From Archangium lipolyticum (GTDB lineage: Bacteria > Myxococcota > Myxococcia > Myxococcales > Myxococcaceae), in NCBI RefSeq assembly GCF_024623785.1, contig NZ_JANKBZ010000024.1, forward strand, positions 62,001 to 126,000: a stretch of 64,000 nt of DNA, given 5' to 3'. The position numbers and the translations under genes are program-made. Positions 17,801 through 25,714 of this stretch are shown here, piece after piece; the stretch's first letter is position 1; each line of letters opens with the position of its first letter. Under the pieces are notes generated by a model, which was not told where the DNA came from, ran no database searches, and worked only from the letters and a program-made list of their open reading frames with translations.

Positions 17801-20561
17801 CCGGGTGCTCCTCGCGCTCACCCTTCTCATCAACCACTGGAGGGTCCCGCTGCGCACGAACATTCCGCTGCTGCGCCGGGCCCTGGCCACGGGTCTCGCC
17901 AGTGGAGATCTGATCTTCGCCGCCAACTCGCTCACCACCACCATCACCACCGAGCTCTCGCTGGGCACCGAGCTCAACCGCGTGCTGAGCTCCATCGACA
18001 CCTGGCAGTCCTTCCTGAAGAAGAGTGGCGTGCAGGTGGCGAGCGACGTGGTCTTCGTCTGCCGTCAGGCCATCCGTGCCCTCCAGGGGCGTACCCGCCA
18101 GCCCGCGCGCTTCGACGACGACGATTTCCAGGAGCGCACGGTGATCGGCGCGGACCAGACGATTCCCGCCACCCTCTTCATGTTCTACCTGTTGCGCACC
18201 CAGGTGTCGTACCTGCTGGGCGACCTGGAGGAGGCCCTGAGGGCATCCCGGGCGGCGGTGCCGTACCTCGAGCACGTCCGGGGATTCATCTCCCTGATCG
18301 ATTTCAACTTCTATGCGGCCCTGACCCTGGCGGCCCACGGGGGCGCCACGCCCCAGGAGCGCAGCGAGGTGATGGCGCGGCTGGCCACCCATCAGCGCCC
18401 GTTCGACGTCTGGGCGGAGGAGTGCCCGGAGAACTTCCGCCACAAGTGCCAGCTCCTGAGTGCCGAGGTGGCCCGCCTCGAGGGACGGAACCTGGAGGCC
18501 ATGGAGCTCTACGACGCCGCCATCGACGGAGCCCATGCCGAGGGCTTCCTCCAGGACGAGGCGCTCGCCAACGAGCTGGCCGGGCGCTTCTACCATTCGC
18601 TGGGCCGCAAGCGCTTCGCCGCGCTCCACCTGCGGACGGCACAGGAGGTCTATGCCCGCTGGGGCGCGACGGCGAAGGTGGCCCTGCTCGAGGAGGAGTT
18701 CCCCGACCTCGAGCCGGTGGGAGGCAGGACCTGGGGTGCGCCCGCCTCCGCACCTGGGAGCGGGATGCCGGCGGGTGCCTCCCTGGACCTGCTCAGCCTG
18801 CTCAAGGCCTCCGAGACGCTGGTGGGCGAGGTGGTGCTGGACCGCCTGCTCGAGAAGCTGATGGCCGTGTGCTTCGAGGCGGCGGGCGCCACGCGTGGGG
18901 CGCTCGTGCTGGACGAGGCGGGCGCCCTCATGGTGCGTGCCGTGGGCGCCATCCCGGAGCCCGTCAGCCTGGAGCGTGTGGCGCTGTCGTCCTCGGACCA
19001 GGTTCCGGCCACGGTGGTGGAGCACGCCTACCGCACGGGCGACACGCTCGTCCTGGCGGATGCCGCCCACCAGGGCCGCTTCGTCACGGACCCCTACGTC
19101 ATCCGGCGCACGGTGAAGTCCGCCCTGGCCGTGCCCATCCAGCGGCAGACGCGGACCGTCGGGGTGCTCTACCTGGAGAACGACCTGGCCACCCGTGCCT
19201 TCACGCCCGAGCGCGTCGGCGTGCTGCGCACCCTGTCCACGGAGATCGCCATCTCGCTGGAGAACAGCCAGCTCTTCGAGCAGCTGAAGGTGGAGGTACA
19301 GGAGCGAAGGCGGGCCGAGGAGGCCGTGCGCTTCCTGGCCGAGGCGGGCCTGACGCTGGCCGAGTCGCTGGACCCGGAGCGGATGCTGTCCAAGGCGACA
19401 CGTCTGGTGGTGCCGTTCCTCGCCGACTGGTGCACCGTCACCATGATCGAAAAGGGAGAGCGGCTGCACCAGGTGGCGATGACCCACGTGGACCCCGAGA
19501 AGGAGGCCACCCTGCGTGCGCTGCTGGCGCGCTACCCGGCCGACTGGAACTCCCCGGCCGCCCTGGCCCGCGTGCTGCGCACGGGACAGCCCATTCTGCG
19601 GCCGGTCCTCTCCGACACCACGTTCCAGGAGCATGGCTTCGGCCCCGACTACGTCGAGGGAATGCGGTTCATCGGTTCGAAGACGGCCATGCACGTGCCC
19701 CTCATCTCGAGGGGAAGGACCCTGGGGGCCATCAGCTTCGTCTCGGGCGCACCCGGCCGCAGGTATGGCGACGCGGATCTGCGCCTGGCGCAGGAGTTCG
19801 CGCGGCGGGTCGCCGTCTGCATCGACAACGCACGGCTGTACAGCGACGCGCAGGAGGCCATCCACTCGCGTGACGAGTTCCTCAGCGTGGCCTCGCACGA
19901 GCTCAAGACGCCCCTCACGTCACTCCGATTGATGGTCCAGGGGCTGCTGCGGCAAGTCCCGCCGGGACTGCCAGAAAGCTCCTTGCGTGCCATGCACACC
20001 ATCAACCAGCAGTCCCTCAAGCTGGCGCGGCTCATCGAGGAGATGCTGGATGTCTCCCGCCTCCAGTCAGGGGGGCTGGAGCTCGAGCTGGAGCAGGTGG
20101 ACCTCGCCGCGGTCATCCGGGGCGTGGCCGAGCGGCTGCGCGAGCCGCTGGAGCGGGCGGCGAGCCCCCTGGTGTTGCACGTCCAGGAGCCACTGGTCGG
20201 GAGGTGGGACGCGGCGAGGCTGACGCAGGTGCTGGTCAACCTGCTCTCCAACGCCATCAAGTTCGGCGCGGGCAGCCCCATCGAGCTGGCCGCGGGCGTG
20301 GAGGGGGGCACCGCGTGGTTCTTCGTCCGGGACCAGGGAATCGGCATCGCCCCCGACCGCCTGCCGCACATCTTCGAGCGCTTCGAGCGGGCGGTGTCCG
20401 TGCGCTCCTATGGAGGCCTCGGGCTGGGGCTGCACCTGGTGCGGGAGATCGTCACCGCGCTGGGCGGCACGGTGCGGGTGGAGAGCACCGTGGGAGCCGG
20501 AACCACGGTCCGGGTGGAGCTGCCCCGCGCCGGGCCGCCAGCGGAGGCACGGAAGGGTTAG
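14835..20561 (+). CDS. Trifunctional Ser/Thr-kinase-like / ATPase / sensor histidine kinase
   Basis: A 1908-residue cytoplasmic signalling protein. The ATG at 14835 has GAGGAG 6 bases upstream; an upstream ATG at 14790 has its AGGAGG directly abutting and is less likely. Order: protein-kinase-like domain about 1-275 (H-R-D-I-N-P-T-N about 128, D-F-D-L-S about 149); AAA ATPase about 300-640 (Walker A G-A-A-G-I-G-K-S about 330, Walker B F-L-D-D-L-Q-W about 457); helical repeat region to about 1310; two GAF domains about 1325-1480 and 1500-1660; HisKA with S-H-E-L-K-T-P (phospho-His about 1687); HATPase with N-L-L-S-N-A-I-K-F-G, D-Q-G-I-G-I and G-L-G-L-G-L-H. No membrane segment. The kinase catalytic-loop Lys is Asn and DFG is DFD, so kinase activity is doubtful. 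No response regulator is adjacent. Confidence 0.93.
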   Translation: MLEAVSRRGLQEIHRGRRYVVLRGQKQDGEPLVLKKVRAGPLASSSSAMLHHEFSILRSFHGQVPGVASPVALEEDAAKLPALVLKDAGPQNLQEWLHHKPVAVDVFLELAVQLAGIIESLHRQHVIHRDINPTNLVVGADSQHLILIDFDLSTKVAGLAPPGDAPGELQWALPYVAPEQTGRMNRPIDHRADLYSLGATFYEMLTGLPPFVSTDPVELVHAHLARPPVPPVFANPAVPKLLSDVVLKLLAKMPEQRYQSAEALLADLHEARRRKSSGAMDSFELGRLDLARQLSLPERLYGREREQEVLGEALERVRRGASEGVILEGAAGIGKSALVQQLRKPLGRAGSLLQGKFNQLRGNVPYSAFVEAFNELLHALGEEPPEVRNGWRDRLLSALGANARVIIDIVPELETLLGEQPAPVRLEPVEAAARLHLVFQSFLQALSSEEHVLVLFLDDLQWVDPGSLQLLKSLTMDPESHHLLFIGAYRDEEVEANHPLRPTLDALHASGAMRFQTLRIPPLDLPALTALCGDTFLQPPERTRPLADLVLRKTAGNPLFVHRLLRFLHQSGLLVFDLEENAWRWDLARLEQVEVTENVVELMIAAIRRLPERAQYVLEVAACLGDRVELWLLSDLVGDSCGDAASALWSILQEGLLLPEKEGSRHPRANGSAMASDSPLQDATYRFAHDRVRQAAYSLLSGEQRTRLHHEAGRRLLRASSGNLLDERLFAIVDHLHRGLERVSGPEERLELAGLNHQAGLKAKASSAFGAALVYLMRAIALLPREQWPQHRVQVFHLHKEAAECAYFASDPELSGQLVHTALEYAPSHLEKVDLYIIQLLARLMHANYQEALQWGREGLRLFGMELPERDLPQALALELAQMEENMRGRSAEDLLEAPRMEDPEQLACVRLLSELAPAALLADPNLFALINTRALNLSLKHGNSSWSPTVYSSHGSMLAIQGRHEAAYAFGNMAMAMARRMGDPRQECRVLLALTLLINHWRVPLRTNIPLLRRALATGLASGDLIFAANSLTTTITTELSLGTELNRVLSSIDTWQSFLKKSGVQVASDVVFVCRQAIRALQGRTRQPARFDDDDFQERTVIGADQTIPATLFMFYLLRTQVSYLLGDLEEALRASRAAVPYLEHVRGFISLIDFNFYAALTLAAHGGATPQERSEVMARLATHQRPFDVWAEECPENFRHKCQLLSAEVARLEGRNLEAMELYDAAIDGAHAEGFLQDEALANELAGRFYHSLGRKRFAALHLRTAQEVYARWGATAKVALLEEEFPDLEPVGGRTWGAPASAPGSGMPAGASLDLLSLLKASETLVGEVVLDRLLEKLMAVCFEAAGATRGALVLDEAGALMVRAVGAIPEPVSLERVALSSSDQVPATVVEHAYRTGDTLVLADAAHQGRFVTDPYVIRRTVKSALAVPIQRQTRTVGVLYLENDLATRAFTPERVGVLRTLSTEIAISLENSQLFEQLKVEVQERRRAEEAVRFLAEAGLTLAESLDPERMLSKATRLVVPFLADWCTVTMIEKGERLHQVAMTHVDPEKEATLRALLARYPADWNSPAALARVLRTGQPILRPVLSDTTFQEHGFGPDYVEGMRFIGSKTAMHVPLISRGRTLGAISFVSGAPGRRYGDADLRLAQEFARRVAVCIDNARLYSDAQEAIHSRDEFLSVASHELKTPLTSLRLMVQGLLRQVPPGLPESSLRAMHTINQQSLKLARLIEEMLDVSRLQSGGLELELEQVDLAAVIRGVAERLREPLERAASPLVLHVQEPLVGRWDAARLTQVLVNLLSNAIKFGAGSPIELAAGVEGGTAWFFVRDQGIGIAPDRLPHIFERFERAVSVRSYGGLGLGLHLVREIVTALGGTVRVESTVGAGTTVRVELPRAGPPAEARKG

Positions 20562-22174
20562 AAGAGGAAGTCGGTGGTGAGGAAGTCCGACTCGCGGCGG
20601 GTGAGGATGGATTGCACCAGGGTGGTGTTCTCCTTCGTGGTCTTCGCCGCGACGAGGGTGCGGATGGAGAACACGCGGAGCGCATCCGCCACGGACAGCG
20701 TGCCCTCGGCCGAGTCCTTGCGGCCATTGAAGGGGAACGTGTCGGGTCCGCGCTGGCACTGGCAGTTGAGGTTGATGCGGCCCACCTGGTTGGCGAAGGC
20801 GTCGATGAGCTTGCCGACGCGCGCCGAGTCCCGTCCGAAGATGCTCAGCTGCTGGCCGAAGTTGGAGTCGACGACGAAGCGCACGACCTCCTCGTCATTG
20901 TCGAACACCATCACCGGAATCACGGGGCCGAACTGCTCCTCGGTGGCGAGGCGCATGTCGCGCGTCACCGGGTACACCACGGCGGGCGAATAGAAGGACT
21001 GGTGCGTCTTCCCGCCGAGCTTGTTGACGACGCGGGCGCCCTTGGACACGGCGTCGTCGACGAGGCCCTGCAGGTACGCCGTCTTGCCCGGCTCGGGCAG
21101 GGGGGTGATGGCGACACCGGGGTCCCAGGGCATGCCAGGCTTCAGCTTGTCCACCGCGGCGGTGAAGCGCTCGAGGAACTGCCCGACGATGCTCCGGTGC
21201 ACCATGAGCAGCTTGAGGGCGGTGCAGCGCTGGCCGTTGAAGGACAGGGTGCCGGTGATGCACTCCTTCACGGCGTTGTCGAGGTCGGCGTCCTCGAGGA
21301 TGATGCCGGGATTCTTCGCATCGAGCCCGAGCACGGCCTTGAGACGGTGGGGCCGGGGGTGCATGCGCTTGAGCTCGCTGGCGCCCTTGTTGGTGCCGAT
21401 GAAGGCGAAGACGTCCACCTTGCCGCTCTCCATGAGCGCGCCGACGGTCTCGCGGCCCCGGCCGTAGATGATGTTGATGACGCCGGGCGGGAAGCTGTCG
21501 CGGAAGGCCTCCAGCAGGGGGCGGATGAGCAGCACGCCGAACTTGGCCGGCTTGAAGACGACGGCGTTGCCCATGAGCAGGGCGGGGAAGAGCGTGCTGA
21601 AGGTCTCGTTGAGGGGGTAGTTGTAGGGGCCCATGCACAGGGCCACGCCGATGGGGGCCCGGCGGATCTGCGCCATGATGCCCTGCTCCTGCACGAAGCG
21701 GGACGAGGTGCGGTCGAGCTCCTTGAGAGCGCGGATGGTCTCGACGATGAGGTCGATGGTGCGGTCGAACTCCTTCTCGGAGTCGGCCTGGGTCTTGCCG
21801 ATCTCCCACATGAGGAGGTTCACCACGGCGGTGCGCTGGGCGCGCATGGCCACGAGGAAGCGCTCGACGTGCTCGATGCGCTCGGCGACGCGCATGGACG
21901 GCCAGACGCCGCGGCCGTTGTCATAGGCGCGCACGGCGGCCTCCAGCGCCGCGAGGGACTCCTTGGAGGTGAGAAGGGGCGTGGCGCCAATCACCTTGGG
22001 CTCGAGGCCCCGGGGCGTCTTCACGTAGACGGGGCTCTGCACCGGGTTGAGCTCACCGGTCCAGGTCAACAGCTCGCCACCGACGAGGTACTCTCGCTGC
22101 TCGAGATAGGCGGGGAGCCGCACGCTGGCTGGAATCTGTTCGTCCGATGGGAAGAGGTCGTCGAGGGTCGTCAT
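20558..22174 (-). CDS. Aldehyde dehydrogenase, GapN-like (NADP-dependent, non-phosphorylating)
   Basis: A 538-residue aldehyde dehydrogenase. Catalytic Cys is in F-N-G-Q-R-C-T-A (about residue 317), with the family N-Y-P-L-N-E (about 180) and the C-terminal C-Q-R-G-P-D-x-F-P-F-N-G-R-K-D-S-A-E-G-T-L-S, which resembles plant and bacterial NADP-dependent glyceraldehyde-3-phosphate dehydrogenases. That enzyme oxidises glyceraldehyde 3-phosphate directly to 3-phosphoglycerate, yielding NADPH without ATP. The usual E-L-G-G-K motif with the general-base Glu reads G-L-D-A-K here, a notable departure. Start at 22174 has AAAGGA about 8 bases upstream. The stop overlaps that of the convergent kinase gene by 4 bases. 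Substrate is inferred only from the C-terminal motif. Confidence 0.85.
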   Translation of the reverse strand: MTTLDDLFPSDEQIPASVRLPAYLEQREYLVGGELLTWTGELNPVQSPVYVKTPRGLEPKVIGATPLLTSKESLAALEAAVRAYDNGRGVWPSMRVAERIEHVERFLVAMRAQRTAVVNLLMWEIGKTQADSEKEFDRTIDLIVETIRALKELDRTSSRFVQEQGIMAQIRRAPIGVALCMGPYNYPLNETFSTLFPALLMGNAVVFKPAKFGVLLIRPLLEAFRDSFPPGVINIIYGRGRETVGALMESGKVDVFAFIGTNKGASELKRMHPRPHRLKAVLGLDAKNPGIILEDADLDNAVKECITGTLSFNGQRCTALKLLMVHRSIVGQFLERFTAAVDKLKPGMPWDPGVAITPLPEPGKTAYLQGLVDDAVSKGARVVNKLGGKTHQSFYSPAVVYPVTRDMRLATEEQFGPVIPVMVFDNDEEVVRFVVDSNFGQQLSIFGRDSARVGKLIDAFANQVGRINLNCQCQRGPDTFPFNGRKDSAEGTLSVADALRVFSIRTLVAAKTTKENTTLVQSILTRRESDFLTTDFLF

Positions 22175-22298
22175 GGGCAGTCCTTTCGACGACACTATCT
22201 ACGACCCGGGACGCCTCCGCGCTCTTGAACTTTGAAGCCAGGAGTGCCCGAACTGGTGCGTTGACAGGGTGGAAGATCCCAGGCACAGGCTGTTCCGA

Positions 22299-22946
22299 AT
22301 GGACACCAGCACGGCCACCCAACAGCTCATAGCGACGAGCCTCTGCCTGCTCCTCTGCTCCTGCAGCACAACCGGGTATGCGCCGCCTGGTCCGTCAGGC
22401 TCCGCCGAATTGCCCCGCTACGTGCTCGTCATCCAGGAGGCTCCGGATGGCCAGATGACCCACGCCTGGCAGCCCCTCAACGGTTTCGACCTGTCCAAGC
22501 TGCCGTACAACGTGAGCAACGGCCGTTTCGAAGGACCTGTCGTTCGTGCCTCCTTCAATCGCGACTGTGAGGCAGAGCGCGATGGATGCGAAGAGATGTG
22601 CAGAGCCAGCCTGAAGGGCCGCGATTGGGCACATGCAAGCGCGGGCTCCAAGAATGCCATCTGCCGGGAAAGATGCATGCCAGCCTATCTGGATTGTTCC
22701 AGGCTCAAGGAGTCGGCCGAAGCTGGAAGACTTCGCGTCAGCTTCCCCGCCGTTGATAGTGCAGTCGCCTGGCTGAAGCAGCACCGTCGCGAGCTTCTGG
22801 TGGGGACTGTCGTCATCATCGCGGGCGTCGCCTTCGTCGTCGTTACCGTTGGCAGTGGGGGTGGAGCCCTGGTGCTCGCACCAGCCATCTTGCTGGTCTC
22901 CTCCGATGCCCCCTTCACGCACGGATTGGCACGGGTGGAGCCATGA
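22299..22946 (+). CDS. Cysteine-rich lipoprotein, candidate SitA-like toxin
   Basis: A 215-residue lipoprotein from the ATG at 22299 (a GTG at 22269 is possible). The signal peptide ends in L-L-C-S-C. A block with six Cys (C-E-x-x-x-x-G-C-E-E-M-C, then C-R-E-R-C and D-C-S) lies at about 90-140. The C-terminal third holds one or two hydrophobic segments (E-L-L-V-G-T-V-V-I-I-A-G and a Gly-rich run). Its TGA overlaps the next ATG by four bases. The layout (lipoprotein, Cys-rich centre, pore-like tail, coupled partner) resembles myxobacterial SitA/SitI cassettes moved between cells by outer-membrane exchange. I cannot assign it to a numbered SitA family, so the toxin role is inference. Confidence 0.7.
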   Translation: MDTSTATQQLIATSLCLLLCSCSTTGYAPPGPSGSAELPRYVLVIQEAPDGQMTHAWQPLNGFDLSKLPYNVSNGRFEGPVVRASFNRDCEAERDGCEEMCRASLKGRDWAHASAGSKNAICRERCMPAYLDCSRLKESAEAGRLRVSFPAVDSAVAWLKQHRRELLVGTVVIIAGVAFVVVTVGSGGGALVLAPAILLVSSDAPFTHGLARVEP

Positions 22947-23734
22947 CGAGCCTTTCCGATCTCGCGAACGCGCACCCCGTGATTGGGAAGCGTTGGAGTC
23001 CAAACCAACCTGCCGAACAGGCACGAATCCTGGGCCTGGCACGAGACGCGCTGGATTTCATCTTCGCCACCGGCCAGCGGTACCGTTTCGAGGATTTCTT
23101 CAAGCAGCTCGACTCCCGTCAGCCTCCGCCTCGAAGTGACGCCACGGGGCTGAGCGAGCTCATGGACAGGACGAAGCGCTTCTTCGAGAAGCTTCGCGAT
23201 GAGCCTGAAGCCGCTGATGAGGCAGCACAGAGCCAGGCCATCCTCGACGCGATCCGATACATCGAATCAACCGGCCAGCTGGGTGCATTCGCTGCTTTTC
23301 AGGAGCATGTCGAGGCCAACGCGCCTCCCTTCGTCGTGGCTTCTTTCGACAACCGGCAGGAGGCGGAAGCATGGCTCGAGAGCCATCCTCATCCACCAGA
23401 CCCCGCCAACGTGCTCGTCGCGAACGAGTACCATGATGTCGTTCATGAGCGCGAAACGAACATTCGCCGCTTGCCGCGCAACCGCGCTCTCCAGTGGTAC
23501 CTTTCTGAGCTCGAGCAGAAAGAGCGCCCCGTTGCCGTGGCCTCATTCGAGACGCGTGAGGAGGCCGATGCCTGGTTGAAGGCGCAGGCCGGGCCGGCCA
23601 GACGGGCCTGGGTGCGGATAGGGGGCGAGCTCCACCTCGCGGTGTATTACCCCAACATCCACCACCGGGCCCTGTTCCCCCTGTCCATGGCCCATGGCCA
23701 CAAGGAAGCGCGGAGCAAGCCCTCCCCAGGGTGA
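22943..23734 (+). CDS. Partner of the cysteine-rich lipoprotein, candidate immunity protein
   Basis: A 263-residue soluble protein that starts in the ATGA shared with the lipoprotein stop. It has no signal or membrane segment. An N-terminal helical domain (H-P-V-I-G-K-R-W, then R-Y-R-F-E-D-F-F) is followed by two copies of a unit of about 50 residues: P-F-V-V-A-S-F-D-N-R-Q-E-A-E-A-W-L near 125 and P-V-A-V-A-S-F-E-T-R-E-E-A-D-A-W-L near 190. The family is known to me only as a hypothetical protein beside such lipoproteins in myxobacteria. By position it would protect against the lipoprotein; this is inference. Its 3' end is convergent with the penicillin-binding protein gene, 7 bases away. Confidence 0.7.
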   Translation: MTSLSDLANAHPVIGKRWSPNQPAEQARILGLARDALDFIFATGQRYRFEDFFKQLDSRQPPPRSDATGLSELMDRTKRFFEKLRDEPEAADEAAQSQAILDAIRYIESTGQLGAFAAFQEHVEANAPPFVVASFDNRQEAEAWLESHPHPPDPANVLVANEYHDVVHERETNIRRLPRNRALQWYLSELEQKERPVAVASFETREEADAWLKAQAGPARRAWVRIGGELHLAVYYPNIHHRALFPLSMAHGHKEARSKPSPG

Positions 23735-23741
23735 CGAAGCA

Positions 23742-25613
23742 TCACAAGGCCGCGGCGAACTTCGCGGCAATGGGCACGGCGACCCGTCCGCCCACGCCAC
23801 CACCCTCCACCAACACGGCGAAGCCAATGCCGTTGCGGAAGCCGATGAACCACGCGTGCGTCGGCAGCGGGGTGCCAGTCCCGAACTCGGCGGTGCCCGT
23901 CTTGCCCGCGAGCCCCGTCACGCCCGCGGCCGCACGGCCCGAGCCCTCGGTGACGACGGCGCGCATCAGCGCGTGCAGGGGCCCACGAGTCCCAGCCGCG
24001 AGCGAGGCGCTCGGAGCCTCGGTGATGTCCGCGACGAGGAAGGGCGCGCGCCACCTGCCCGACTCGGCCGCCGCGGCGACCGAGGCCATGTGCAGCGGCG
24101 TGGCCAACACGCGCCCCTGTCCGATGGCGGCCGCCGCCAGCTCGGCCTTGTCCCGGGGAGGGGGAAAAGCGGCGCCGGGAGACGGAAGCCCCACGCGGTA
24201 CTCCACGTTGAAGCCGAAGCGGCGGGCTGCGGCCCCGAGCGCTTCCGCCCCGAGCGCGTCGGACAATTGCACGAAGGCGGTGTTGCACGAGTGGGCGAAG
24301 GCCACGCGCAGGCGCGTCTCCCCGAATGCCTCGCCCTCGAAGTTGCGGAACTGCTTGCCGGCCGCTGTCGCCGTGGGCGGACACGTGACCGGGTCGTTCA
24401 CGCCCATCCCTCCGGCGAGCAGCGCTTCCGCCGTGATGACCTTGAACGTCGAGCCGGGCGGGTAGCGGCCGGTGAGGGCCCGGTGCAAGGACTGCTCGAG
24501 CGGCCGGCTGGCGATGGCCAGGATGGCGCCCGTGCTGCTGTCCACCGCGACGATCGCCGCCGGCTGCACCACTCCCTCGAGCGCGGCCTCCGCGGCCGAC
24601 TGCACCTCCGGGAGCAACGTGGTGTACAGCGGCGTGCCCGGCATGCCCTCGAAGCGGCCGAGGACGCGCACCTCTCCGGAGGGGCGGGTGAGGCGCACCT
24701 CGCCGGAGGGCAGTCCCCCGAGTTGCACCTCATAGGCCAGCTCCAACCCGGACAGGCCCACGATGTCTCCCCGCTGGTAGGTCGGGCCCAACTGCGCGAG
24801 CAGCTCCGCCGTCACCTCCCCCACCCGTCCCAGCGTGTGCGCCGCGAAGCCCTCCGCCGGGGAGAGCCGGACACCACTCTTGCGGCGGAAGAAGATGCCG
24901 GGCACGGGCGCCAACGCCGGGCGCACCAGCTGGTAGCGCTCGGGCCGCACGTCGATGATGGGTACGAAGTGCTCGGGTGACAGACCCGGCGTGCTCAGCA
25001 CCTTGTCCAACCGCGCCGGATCCACCCCCAGCTGCGCCTGGAGCGCCGAGGCCACGGCGGCGCGACTCTGGATGCGCCGGGGCTCGACACCAATGGTGAT
25101 GACCTCGCCCTCATGGGTGAGGGGCTGGCCGTGCCCGTCGAGCAGCGGGGCCCGCTCCGGGCGCGTCCTCGTGCGCGAGAAGCGATCACCCTCGCGCGCC
25201 TCGGGGTGCAGCACCGCCGGAGTCCAGCGCACCCACCAGCGCTCCTCGCGGCGCACGAGACTCAACGCGCCGTCCACCTCCCACTCGCCCAGCCCACGCA
25301 GCACGTGGACGGCACGGAAGGTGACCCGGGCACTCTCCGCCTCGCGCTCGACGCGGCCGAGCTCGAACCGCGAGGAGAGGATGCGCAACTCATCGCGGAA
25401 GCGCTGATGCTCCGCCTCGAGGTTGGCTGGTGGGTCGGCGACCGCGTGCCGCAGTGCGGCGAAGTCACCCTCGGACCATGCCCCCAGATAGACCTGGGCC
25501 ACATCGAGCGGACCCTGCTCGGGCCGCGTTCGTACGGAAGCGCAGGCCGCCAGGAACAGGGCAGCCGCGGCGCTGACTCCAACCCTCCACTCTCGCCGTG
25601 ACACGCGCGGCAC
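23742..25613 (-). CDS. Penicillin-binding transpeptidase with NTF2-like N-terminal domain
   Basis: A 623-residue D,D-transpeptidase for cross-linking peptidoglycan in the periplasm. It starts at a GTG (25613); the first 25 residues form a lipoprotein signal ending in L-A-A-C. Residues of about 35-140 resemble the MecA N-terminal (NTF2-like) domain, followed by a dimerisation region. The transpeptidase domain has S-T-F-K (Ser about 386) in P-P-G-S-T-F-K, S-C-N (about 443) and K-T-G-T (about 570). Unlike most class B enzymes it is anchored by lipid rather than a transmembrane helix. The architecture recalls MecA/PBP2a, but low beta-lactam affinity cannot be read from sequence. Confidence 0.92.
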   Translation of the reverse strand: MPRVSRREWRVGVSAAAALFLAACASVRTRPEQGPLDVAQVYLGAWSEGDFAALRHAVADPPANLEAEHQRFRDELRILSSRFELGRVEREAESARVTFRAVHVLRGLGEWEVDGALSLVRREERWWVRWTPAVLHPEAREGDRFSRTRTRPERAPLLDGHGQPLTHEGEVITIGVEPRRIQSRAAVASALQAQLGVDPARLDKVLSTPGLSPEHFVPIIDVRPERYQLVRPALAPVPGIFFRRKSGVRLSPAEGFAAHTLGRVGEVTAELLAQLGPTYQRGDIVGLSGLELAYEVQLGGLPSGEVRLTRPSGEVRVLGRFEGMPGTPLYTTLLPEVQSAAEAALEGVVQPAAIVAVDSSTGAILAIASRPLEQSLHRALTGRYPPGSTFKVITAEALLAGGMGVNDPVTCPPTATAAGKQFRNFEGEAFGETRLRVAFAHSCNTAFVQLSDALGAEALGAAARRFGFNVEYRVGLPSPGAAFPPPRDKAELAAAAIGQGRVLATPLHMASVAAAAESGRWRAPFLVADITEAPSASLAAGTRGPLHALMRAVVTEGSGRAAAGVTGLAGKTGTAEFGTGTPLPTHAWFIGFRNGIGFAVLVEGGGVGGRVAVPIAAKFAAAL

Positions 25614-25714
25614 TGTGATGCGAGCAGGCGACGAGTCAAGGAATACGCCCGGGCTCAGCCCATCTTGTCGCGGTGAACCTCAACACCCAGCTTCGCTCCG
25701 AGTCTTCGAGGGGG

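Noticed and set aside
14769-19898. Open frame of 1709 codons on the minus strand
   Set aside because: Antisense to the trifunctional kinase; composition is His/Leu/Gln/Glu-rich with no domain, as expected for the reverse frame of a GC-rich gene.
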